Positions 40,117 to 58,525 of a stretch of DNA of 64,000 nucleotides are shown here, one piece after another. How positions within the stretch are numbered: position 1 is the first letter of the stretch; every line of letters starts with the position of its first letter. The notes beneath the pieces were generated by a model. The model worked only from the letters and a program-made list of their open reading frames with translations. It ran no database searches and was not told the DNA's origin. A program made the translations under genes and the position numbers. The stretch comes from Selaginella tamariscina (taxonomy: Eukaryota > Streptophyta > Lycopodiopsida > Selaginellales > Selaginellaceae), in the NCBI GenBank assembly GCA_003024785.1, contig PUQB01000046.1, positions 248,001-312,000 of the forward strand. Reading direction: 5' to 3'.

Positions 40117-43100
40117 ATTGGTATCGGAGCCATTCTCTGCGGTCAGCAGGACTGCCTAAAGTTGTAGTGTGTTTTAGGGTTTAGTTAGTTCTAAATTTTT
40201 GAAGTACTTTATCACTTCGGCTAACGTCTGAATTGCGTAAAGAGTTGGTCCTGAGATCTATAACTCTTCAAAGAACATCTACTTAATAAGTGGGTGTGGG
40301 TTATGGACTTCAATGTCTCGGCATGCAACTTCCAAGTTGCATGCCAGGTTATGTTTTCTCTAGGTTACTTGACCTTAAGGTTGTCCAGGTTACTTTACCA
40401 TATGTTTTCACAAGATGTGGCGTGTTAGTTTGTTCTGGATTACAAACTAAGTCTTGTGAAGTGGATCATGTGATATGCTAAGCTTACCCATTATTGAAAA
40501 TTTTTCTTTTTTTCAAGGTGTTTGAATTTGGGATAACACATGATTTGAAAACAGATAGTGTCCCTTGAGTTTGGCTTATGTCAAGATTGAATATCAGATC
40601 CAACTGTAGTGTTCAAACGGGGAAATATTATGTTCAGATGTGCGTCTTTGACTTTGGAAAAAAGGAGCATATTCAAACATAAGAGGGAATATTACATTTT
40701 GACATAAAGTGTAAAATAAGCTCTTATTATAGTGCATGTTTCTGAGAGTGTAACTCTAGAAGCAAACTATGGTGATGAACTTATAATACAGCAAAATGTT
40801 GAATATTAACATATGATGAATATGTTAAGCAGTTGGTTCGAAGATCCAATGTAATCAAAGTATTGTCCGATGGACGTAATACTTTGATGACGCTAGCTGC
40901 AAGTTAACATTAGGTGAAATAGTTTACTAAGTTCAAGTCGTTTGATTTGAACAAAGTACAACTTCAAACCTTAGTTGGTTTTAGGTGCACACTTTGTATT
41001 CAAGTTAGCTAATTCAACTAACTTGATTATGAAGTTATCTCATGTGGGATCTTAAGAATGGGATAGAATAATATATTTTGGCAGTAGACGGATTTAATGT
41101 TGCATCCCTATCAATGTAAACTTTTGGGATAGATGGCATGATCTATCAGAAAGAGTAATGTTGAAAAACATACGTTTACATTTTTAGTTTACTGAGTAAT
41201 GAAGAACTTGCATAGTGAAGGCGTTCGGTGCACACTTATGCATTTTCATTGTTAACTCTTTAATCTGGAAACTGTAATGTTGTTTTGCAATGTGGAGAGA
41301 AGTTCTTAAACAAGGGTGATTCCTTGGTTAAGAAGAGCAATGATTTGGGATTCTTCACTTTGTTTATCGACTAAGTAAGGAAACTTGCTAAGTTTGATAA
41401 CTTATGTTGAGAATTACCAATGAGCTAGTAATAGTTGGATTTCCATTGAAGGTTAAGTGCATGTACCTCCTCAAAGAGTCGGTATTCAATGAGGATCAGA
41501 AGTTGGTATTGTTTTCGATAACGATTTCATTTTAGAGTCAAATACGATTATTCAAAAGACGGTTTCTTGACTTTGCATCATGGTCGCAAATGTGGGCACT
41601 TAAAGAACAAATAAGTAGTATCTTCAATCTTTCAGAATATTGAAAAATAAAACTATTCTTGACTCAAGGTTTGATTATATTCTTTGGGTTAGTTGTTAGT
41701 TCTATCTCAAGGTTTGATGGTGTTCCTTGAGTTGGTTCAATATTCTTGTAAGTATGATATTGTGTAGCGGGATTAACTCAAGAAGACTGTGTTCCTTCTT
41801 GATGATTGTAGTTCAAGGTTCGTCCAATATCCGATTCAAGAATATGAGATTTCCTATCACCTCATTTGTTGAGATATTTATATTCTAAAACTTTGACAGA
41901 ATTTGTTACAATCTTTTTAAGATTGGTTATAAATGACTTGTCAAGTATGGTATGATATCTCTTCAATATTGAGTTTGGAGCGCTCAATATCAAACTTGAT
42001 TATGATCACATGAGGTGGCCGTAATCAATAATATAAAGATTCAAGTGGATTTTGAGTTTGACACTTTGGTAAGGCACTACCTTAGTGTTATAACTTGAAA
42101 CGTGTTTTCAAGTTAGTTGAGAAATGAAACATTCTTAATACATTGCTTGAGGGGCAATGGGATACTTTCTGGATTGCTAAGTGTCTAAAGTGAATAATGT
42201 ATCTTAGTTCAATGTACTGAACTAGATATTTTATTCATGTTTGGGGAGATCTATTGAATTATAAGGTATGACTAAAACATGAAGTTGATATAACACTTTA
42301 GTGTTATGATAACATTTATATGGAGGTTGATATCTTATTAAATCAATTAGATGAACCAGACATTAGTTCATGATTCCTCTTAGTCTCTGAACAAGTTCCT
42401 CGGAATACTGTCATAACATTATATGTCCATCTTAAAAACTCAAGTTCGGTTCATGTAAACTAAGACCGTGTTTATATTATAGTTGTAACATTTTGATAGA
42501 TTGATATGATTGTAAGTTTATATCCACTACTATAACAACTAGTTGATAAACTTTAGAATTTAAACGTTAAAACGATCATTATCCATTCAAGAGTATCAAT
42601 ATCGAAATTACAATTATTTATGGAATAAGGATTAGTTTAAAAAGATGTTTATCAAAACACTAATTGCTTGAATTAGTGAAAATACTATACTTCGGTATAG
42701 TGTTGAGAAAACATTTACATAATCATTTCAAAGTTGGAAATCAATATAATGTTATGAGGCGTGCAGTATTACGAGTTCAGGGAGACTCTTATCGTGGAAA
42801 CTAAGTTCTAAAATTCGGTATTTTGAACTTAGTACGATAAGGAGTTAGGAATTATTGAATGGCACCTAGTATGTTGTGCTCTTTGGGGAATGAGTACAAT
42901 GAGATGACAATTAAGAGACGTGTTATTAAAGGTTGTCGATTGAGGCACTAGAGATGGGTTGAATTTCCTGGTTTCACATTGGTTTGTAAGAAAGGTATGT
43001 TAGCTTATTGGTCCCTGAACTGGTCGGTGTTATGAAAGAGTACAAAGTTGGTTGCGAAAGACAAATGGTAGTGCTATCACACTTGGTCATGGATTTGACT

Positions 43101-43890
43101 AAATTTGATTCCTATCGGGAATAAATTTATGTTAATAACACACCAAGTGATGGCAGTTGGCAGATTGGCATAATCTTGTTGTATACATGTGTACAACCAT
43201 GCGCTCTGTGATCGCCTCTGGCCAGATTGACATGTTTATAAAGAACAAGGTTTTATGAATAGTACTCTTGTATCGGAAAAGAGCTTATTTGATAAAAGTC
43301 TCATACTTAGTCTGGCGTAGCTATATACTAACAAGGGATAGGTATAGTAGCAGACCCTTATGTAAAGGAGTAATGAGAAACACCGAGGGATGCAGAAATA
43401 TGAGGCTAATGTGTGGGACCATTGGAAAATCAAAGAAATGTGAAGGTGTTTGGTCAAGCATTTGAGAAATGCTTGTTGTGCGCTAGATAGAGGTCGTCAA
43501 TAGCGTTTAATATTAAGGAATAAAGCAAGTCTTTATTTCTTAACCAAGGGGCCGGCAACAACACTAACTAGAGGCCTCCATATAAATTCTAGTTAAGTAA
43601 AGAAATTAACCAGTGTTGTGTGCGTCGGGTGACAGACTTTGCAGACGTGCAAAAGGTCTCCAAGTGACTTCATGTCGCAGGTGGTGCCTCCGGCAGCTGG
43701 TTTACGACTCAGTGAACGACGGTTCTGAAGTACTTGGCTTCGCGTAATGCAAGGGGGTAATGAAATTATGTGAACTTTTGGCTAACTCCGCATAGAGTGA
43801 TATGTTAGTTTTGGTTAGTTTTTTCTAACATTATCTAGTCTTGGAGTTGGACGTCAACGAGGACGTTGACATTTTCAAAGGCGGGGAGTG

Positions 43891-45645
43891 TGTCATAGTT
43901 TTTACTATGACTCGACCCTTTACTTTGGACGTTGACTGTTGTTACCTACTGTACTATGTTGATGGACCCTAGATGTAGTAGGAAAAGGCCCGCTTAGTGC
44001 ACTTGGGTATCTGGTGATGGTCCGGCCGGGTGTCATTAGGTATTTGCAGGAAACTCTAAGCGAAGCTAGAACTTACCTTCTAGAAACCCACCCCAATTTT
44101 GACGTCCCGAATAGGCTGATTGGTCTTTGCAGATGAGTTTGGCGTGTTAAGTAGGGTTAGGAACACCCCTAGGTTGACCTAACCCTAGGGTTGCCCTAAC
44201 CCACGCCCTAAAACCCCCACCCCCTTGGGTAGGGTTTAGGGGTAGGAGTAAGGGTGAGTTATAGGCTCATATTGTAATTTATCTAAGGGGCTAAAATTCA
44301 GTGCCAGCCCACTTACACATACAGGAAAAGAGGGGGGGGGGGGCTCCGTCACATAAATAAGGTAGAGTATACGTAGGAGAGCTCCTGGGTTCATGACTGA
44401 GTTCGTTGCTCTTCTGCCGGTGCAAGCTTTAGCTTGTGTCGTTAAGGTACAACCTTTGTTGTGCCGCCCTAACTTCCAGATGCCAGGGGTACGTCCCACC
44501 TTCGGGGTAGCTTACCCTTAACGTTGACGAATCCATGCCTGGGAGGTCTTGTCGGAATGCACGTTCCAAGAGGCAGAGGTTGAGGCTTGTCTCCAGCCTC
44601 CTCCTCCACGTCAAGCTAGGTGTAGCACTCACAGCCAAGCAAGGCACATCCGTGTCTTTGTCCAACTGTAGGTGTGGGATCTTGTTTGACAGGTTCATGT
44701 TACCTGGTTCCTAAGGGTTCATTGAGGGATTCTAGAGTTGGCATTTAGGAGCCACATTTGTGGCACTTGGTGCAACTCTTGAATCTAAGGGCTATGGCAT
44801 GATAGCCCACATCGAGGAAGGCAGTGTCACATGGAGATGTGACACTGGGCTAAACGTCACATGGTGTAACGCCTGAGGCACGCCCTTTGGGGTTATGTTA
44901 TGGGCTTGTCGCCAAGGGGTTGGATACTTTAGCAAAAGACATGCTTGTGCTTGCACTAGGGTGATAAGCCTTGGGCATCCGCTCAAGGGAGGTTAAGTCT
45001 TATAACTAGGTGTGCTTTGGCACACTTGGATAGGGGAGTGTTCTCCTTGAATTCAAGGGTTGAACAACCTAAACATATTAACAGAAGCCCTTTCGTGAGG
45101 CACTCGCAAGGTCATGTGCTTAGGGTTATCCCAAACTTAGCCTTAGAGAGTTTGCTTAGCAGAACACTCGTGTTCGCCTACAATGCACACTCGTGTCCTC
45201 ACTAAGTACTAACCCTAGGTCTAGGGTATAACTTGGCCACTCAAACCCTTAGGGGTTAGTCGTGGTTCAGGGTACCCCTTGTTGCCCTAAAGGGGTTGTA
45301 CTCTCGGATGAGGGTGGTTCCTCAAGGGGTAAGTGACGATGCCTTAGCTTTGTCTAGGGGTATGTGTGAAACACACATCTCCTTGATGGGGGTTAGGCAT
45401 GAGCCTGTCTGGGCAAGACCCTAAGTCAACTAGGGTTATCCCTCAAGGGTTTGGGGGTAGACACTCTAGGGAGACTTAGGCTAAACCCTAAGTCTCCTAT
45501 CCACTTGGGCATTAGAGTCTAACCTTAGGGGTCGTTGGGGTTATTCTGGAAAACTTAGCGTTGCTCACACAAGGTGATGATGCCGAATGACCACCTGACA
45601 GCCACGTGTTGCCACGTGTTGGCCCTTTGGGTTAAAACTCTGACA
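43891..45645 (+). repeat. Right LTR of the LARD-like element
   Basis: About 1.76 kb and collinear with the left LTR. It is slightly longer through several small indels, including a block near 45555-45580 (TTGCTCACACAAGG). Confidence 0.88.
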
Positions 45646-47628
45646 ATTTCATTTTGTCTTATGTACTGTACAATTTTTATTATTTATTTTGATGCATGAA
45701 AATAAAGTAAATACATTAGAAAACATTTATTACATGTTATGCATTTTTTTGTATGAATAAATAGCCCTACTTTAATTTTAAATGTTAATTTTAACAATAT
45801 TATTAATATTGCATATTGTTTGGACATTATAATACATTTTGATAAAAAAATAAAAAATACCTAATCATAAACTCAAGTGCTTATTTTTCACAAAAAGATT
45901 TGTAAATAAGAATCATGACTTGTACATTTAGATACATTTTAGAAGAAAAAAAAAATTCATTACATTATGTGTGTTTTATGTTATTTTTTAAAATCCACAG
46001 TGCCATCGTTGAAAAAATCATTAAGACGAAGCGAATTGCAAAAACAAATTCAATATTGATTAAAAAAAAAGAACTTATGACCTATTTACAACTTTATAGT
46101 TAAAACATGAATTGCTTAATAATTTACAGTGTTGTAAATATTTAATATTTACTCTTTTTTAAGTTCGATTGATGTGTTTATTCCTTAATGTATTTTTTTT
46201 AAATTGATATGTATTTTCAGTCACTCACAAAGTTAAATAATTCCAAACATACAATCCATTATGAAAAAATGTCTAACTATTGAGAAAATTTATTATTTTT
46301 TTTTTATTAAAATGTTGAACATAGATTCACAAGAAATGATTTCAATTATGTTATGAAATGGCTCATTTTTAAATAAATTATATATTCCTTAAGATTTTAT
46401 ATATTTGTTGCTTTGTAATACATAATCATCATATTTAAATTAATGTTTTATTATAAAGTTTTAAAGCATCCCTCGTAAAAACATAAGAGAAGAAGGTTTA
46501 CAATTTTTATTCTTATACATTTTAATTTTAATTTTTTTAAATTTAATTAAAAAAAAATTATGGTAAAGTTGTTAAAAGAATTTGGACGCACCATAAATTA
46601 TAATGTGACTGAACCAAATAGCATAATTAAAACATAATAAATAATACATTTATATTAAATATTTTGTACGTATAATATAAAAGCATTTTATTATATAGGG
46701 AGTTGAGTACACACATTTTGTAATAATTATTTTCCATAGCGTTTATAAAGAATTTGAAGGGATACAAATATTGTTGTTCTATTTGTAACATTAACTATAG
46801 TTAAAAGAGCTGATATGTCGAGTTATTTCAACTACATCAAAATATAATAACAATTCTTTACACATTTCAATAATATCGTAGTGTGTGTGCAAACGTATAT
46901 AATATTATATACAAACTCCACATACATCGATACGTGTGCATACATCCAACTCAGAGTTTTGATTCCAAGGGTCCATGAGTGGTTATGCCATCTCCTTCTT
47001 CTTAAGGTGCTCGAAGCCGCTCAAAGAGCAGTTCTAGCCGTGCATCTAACCGATTGTCCTCCTAGAGCTTCTCCAGTTCACCTCTCGTAACAACTGATCT
47101 GGAGACGGCCGATCGAGTGGTAGGGGCGAAGGTTGAAGAAGATGGTTCCTGACATGTTGACACGGTTCCTTATCAGATCCTCTACAACTTTTGCTTAGTT
47201 GTGACGTTTGGTGCATTCGTGCATGGTTAGCACGATGACAATCCTGGCCACAGTTTCCCCTCAAACACCCTCCACCACCAAACCGTCCCACAGAAACCTC
47301 TGCAATCGTTATGATTGTCCCCCACGCAATTACATCTAGCCCAATAGTCTTAAAAAGAAGACTTACCATTACTATCTAACCTTACCGTGGTTGAAGAGTT
47401 TACCAAGCAGCTCTACAAACTTGAGAACAATGTACAGTGTAGCAGTCCATTTCCAATCTCTCTCTCTCTATATAAGAGAGACGTGATTAGTTTAAAGCAT
47501 GTGTTTTATTTTGCTTGTTTCGTTTATGTACAAAGAACCCACAAACAACACGTTTCATATGGTACATACATGTCTTGCTGTTGCTCATGTTTGTCTTAAC
47601 GTCTACTGTCTACTCTAATGTGTGAATA
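45646..47628. other. AT-rich intergenic region with an exon-like island at about 46960-47440
   Basis: Most is featureless AT-rich DNA. At 46960-47440 base composition becomes balanced and a minus-strand frame (KTIGLDVIAWGTIITIAEVS then VGRFGGGGCLRG) lies next to splice-like signals. I do not recognise a family and found no start or supporting exons, so no gene is called. Confidence 0.4.
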
Positions 47629-55444
<7,816 letters not shown>

Positions 55445-55663
55445 TTATTCTATGATCTCAAAGATCATAACCAACTTCCTGTATTCAAAAACTCCTGAAA
55501 GGGCATAGTTTATGACCCTCTGCAACTTCTGGAACCCTAGAAAAACCGAAGCGTAGAGGAATGCCGTCGGATCACTACAACTTATCTCGAAGCCTGTGTC
55601 CCGCAAGCAATCCACAAGCCGCTGACGCATTGTCGCATAGAAACAACCATGACCAGGACACAC
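55445..55663 (-). other. 72-codon upstream ORF directly abutting the IRE start codon
   Basis: An ATG-started frame (MRQRLVDCLRDTGFEISCSD and so on, ending VMIFEIIE) terminates with TAA right before the IRE ATG (TAAATG). It is in the same frame as IRE. It could be a translated upstream ORF, part of the coding sequence if the stop is an error, or chance. Its composition is balanced and protein-like. I do not recognise a domain. Confidence 0.4.
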
Positions 55664-55670
55664 GGAAGCT

Positions 55671-55846
55671 CAAGGCCGCCAAAGGCCACATCTTTGGTGG
55701 ATGTTCACTAAACCTGTGATGAAAACATCAAATTCTACCGCATTTGATGAAATTTATGAATATCTTACCAACACAAACTAAGGCCGCCAAAGGCCACACC
55801 TTTGGTCTAAATCTGTCGCATTTGGTGAAATCTATGAAGATTTTAT
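55671..55846. repeat. Tandem duplication in the IRE 5' region, unit about 110 bp
   Basis: AAGGCCGCCAAAGGCCACA, CTTTGGT, CGCATTTG.TGAAAT and TATGAA.AT occur in the same order at about 55671-55767 and 55781-55846. The second copy is shortened. It lies just upstream of the 72-codon ORF, in the presumed leader or promoter of IRE. Confidence 0.75.
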
Positions 55847-56370
55847 CTTCCGAGTCGATCCGGCACTGGATCTGCTGCTGACCCTAGCTGCTCTAACGAT
55901 TTCTCTCTCGGATTCGTATTGCTTACCATTGCCGATCGTTTTACCGCGGCCGATGATGCGGCGCCATCGCCATCTCCTCGCACAGGAGCTCCATAGCCGG
56001 CAAAAACCCTACCGCTTGCGATGAATGCCAACGAAGAAAAGAAAAAGAACAAAACAAAAAAAATTCCGCACCTACACCCTCGTGGTGTGAACGCGGCGAA
56101 CCGACAGTACGGTCACGAAAGAAACCGTACACAAGCTACGGTACCAATTCAATTTTCGCCACGTAGAACAGTACACTGCCATGTGTATTGCAATTATTGG
56201 TACACGTGGCGCTTCACCACCCGTTAACATAACGGAAACCTAGCGTACAGCCCTAACGGCAGGTGACTGACACGTGGAGGCGGGAAATGAAAGGGCAAGA
56301 GTGCCCTTTTGATTTTTTTTCCATACACAAGTGAGCTGAGTTGGAGCTCGGGAAGAACCCTCGTCCCTGT

Positions 56371-56885
56371 ATGGCGGCGACCGTGGATTGGGCAAGCTCC
56401 GTTCCAACCGATGAATCTGGTCCATGGGCTCGGTCGCCACTTTCTGGTCTCTACACACACGAATTCTCTCCTGCCCATTCTTTTGGGTATGAATCACACA
56501 CACACGCACGCACGCACACATACACATACAGGTGCATACAATGTATTATTTCTTACTCTTTTTCTTCCTAGTCGTTGTGGCTCTGCTTGTGGACGTTCAA
56601 ATGGGTGTTACAAGACGAGCAACATGGAGTATGGTAGATTTTATGATACAGATCCACCTCATGTAAGTTTTATAGTATAATATGCACACACACGCACGCA
56701 CGCACGCACAAATGCTTCTACCTTAAACTGCTTAAACTCCGATGTTTAACTGAGTTTATAGATTCGTTTGATTTCAGTCCGAAGGCGAGTGGAGTAGGAA
56801 ATGCGATCTTTTGCAAAGGTGCAACATGAACAGTTTTTCTGAGCTCAGGAAATATAATTTGCGCCATTGGCCAGGATTTACAGAA
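56371..56885 (+). CDS. Unrecognised small gene, three exons visible
   Basis: Exon 1 starts at ATG 56371 and encodes MAATVDWASSVPTDESGPWA then SPLSGLYTHEFSPAHSFG before a GTATGA donor. Exon 2 (about 56573-56660) encodes RCGSACGRSNGCYKTSNMEY then GRFYDTDPPH before GTAAGT. Exon 3 (about 56779-56885) follows TTTCAG and encodes SEGEWSRKCDLLQRCNMNSF then LRKYNLRHWPGF. The introns are CA/TG-rich like those of its neighbours. I do not recognise the family. It is cysteine-containing and has no signal peptide. No clear end was found: downstream a (CA)n(CT)n run begins and the next gene's leader follows. The gene may be truncated or contain indels. It is divergent from IRE. Confidence 0.45.
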
Positions 56886-56900
56886 GGTGCTATACACACA

Positions 56901-56952
<52 letters not shown>

Positions 56953-56953
56953 G
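56886..56953. repeat. (CA)n(CT)n(CA)n compound microsatellite
   Basis: Three adjoining dinucleotide blocks directly after the third exon of the unrecognised gene. Confidence 0.9.
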
Positions 56954-57764
56954 CTTTCTGTATAGAAATATAAGCATTACGGTGCAGATTTTCCTATAAC
57001 TTCGAACACATCTACGGGAAAAAACAGGGGGTGGATGCACCATAAGATGCCATGGTTAACTGAAAACGAAACCAGTTTAAGAAAACCGACGGTTAAACGT
57101 CCAGAATCACGCGGAAAATCCCCGGTTCGCAGGTTATCCAAAACATATGGCTTCTTCTAACCATATAATAACTAACAAGGGGAAAAGGGCTGGTGGAAAG
57201 GAGCAAATAGAGCTAAGTAACTCGAACTTAAACACATAATTAACAGCTTTTATTATTAATTACATTCATTAGAATATTTATTTCACACGCACGCACACGC
57301 ATAATATGATGTATTAAGTACGTTGTGTACGTAACTGACCATTTCCATTTTGCAGTATTCAAGAATAGAAGAGTTTACTTATTTGACAAAACAATCCCGC
57401 TGACAAATTTTGGCGTTTAAAATAGCAAATTCAACATGATTGGCCCAATTATTAATTCAAGAATATTCTCAAACTGCGTTATGAACCACGCGATTCGGAT
57501 AAACACAAACCACGCGGTGGAATGTTCATATGAAAGTTCAAAACTTGGGGCAAATGAAAGAAGGAACAGCGAGGAGGGTTTGATGATCTGATTGTGGATT
57601 TGTTATTGAGCTTATAATTAGGTAATTAATTCAATGAAATTTCAGGAGCTTCCTTAATTCATGATCAATTTCTATCTATTTTTTTTGTGTACATTCTTAT
57701 CATCTATGAAGATCAATCTAATTGGTGTTCTTTTTTAGAAATTGCTGAATTTTTTTAGAGGAAA
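56954..57764. promoter_or_regulatory. PEPCK upstream region and probable 5' leader
   Basis: This region lies between the unknown gene and PEPCK. A pyrimidine tract ending TTTTTTTAG sits just before the coding start, and GTAATTAATTC near 57621 could be the donor of a 5'-leader intron. No specific factor site is claimed. Confidence 0.35.
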
Positions 57765-58035
57765 ATGGGGAGTACTGATCCTAATGGGATTTCAAATGGA
57801 CTGTCCAGGATCAAGACAAGAGATGTTTGCACAGACGACAGCGTGCCACCGATCAAGGCGCAAACCTTGGATGAATTGCACTCCCTTCAGAAGAAGAAGT
57901 CTGCTCCAACCACTCCGATTAAGGGTGCAACCCCCAAGGCAGCTGCCCTTTCGCCCTTTTCGGAGAAGCAGCAGATGGAATCAATAAGGTGAACACATTC
58001 TACATATATTTATCCGTTGTTTCATGAGAATATAG

Positions 58036-58098
<63 letters not shown>

Positions 58099-58477
58099 GT
58101 ATGTATATGCATGACTGTTTTATTGCCTGGTTACAGAAACGGTTGGTTTCAATCTTATTAAGTTTTTCTTTTGGTTTTCACTTATATTTTAAAAATCGTT
58201 AATTTTCATGGTAACAAATAGTATGCACTTATAATATATATAATGTATATTATTTTGAAGATTTATTTAACTAAGTATATAATTACTTTTATTTTGTGCA
58301 GTGCTTCTTTGGCATCTTTGACTAGAGAAAGAGGGCCGCAAGTGATCCGTGGCGACCCAGAAAGGAAATCGGAAAGGCAGCATGTGAGCGTGGTTCCTGT
58401 GAGGCCGAATATAAGCGATAGTGCACTCAAGTTCACACATGTTCTCTACAACCTCTCTCCTGCAGGTGAACACCCGT

Positions 58478-58525
<48 letters not shown>

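Larger units (their letters stand above)
38423..45645 (+). mobile_element. Large non-coding LTR element (LARD-like, non-autonomous)
   Basis: Two direct repeats of about 1.7 kb with TG..CA ends flank about 3.77 kb of internal DNA. A primer site for initiator-Met tRNA (TTGGTATCGGAGCC) lies at 40118-40131, just after the left LTR. A polypurine tract (AAAGGCGGGGAGTG) lies at 43877-43890, just before the right LTR. The interior holds no gag or pol frame and no recognisable domain, so it would depend on another element's proteins. The LTRs look roughly 95% alike by eye, so insertion is fairly recent. The flanking pentamers (ATTCA and ATTTC) are similar but not identical. Confidence 0.85.

Noticed and set aside
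47046-47369. Minus-strand frame resembling a small nucleic-acid-binding protein (IGLDVIAWGTIITIAEVS)
   Set aside because: A loose resemblance to Alba-domain text was considered, but the key positions do not align and no flanking exons were found.
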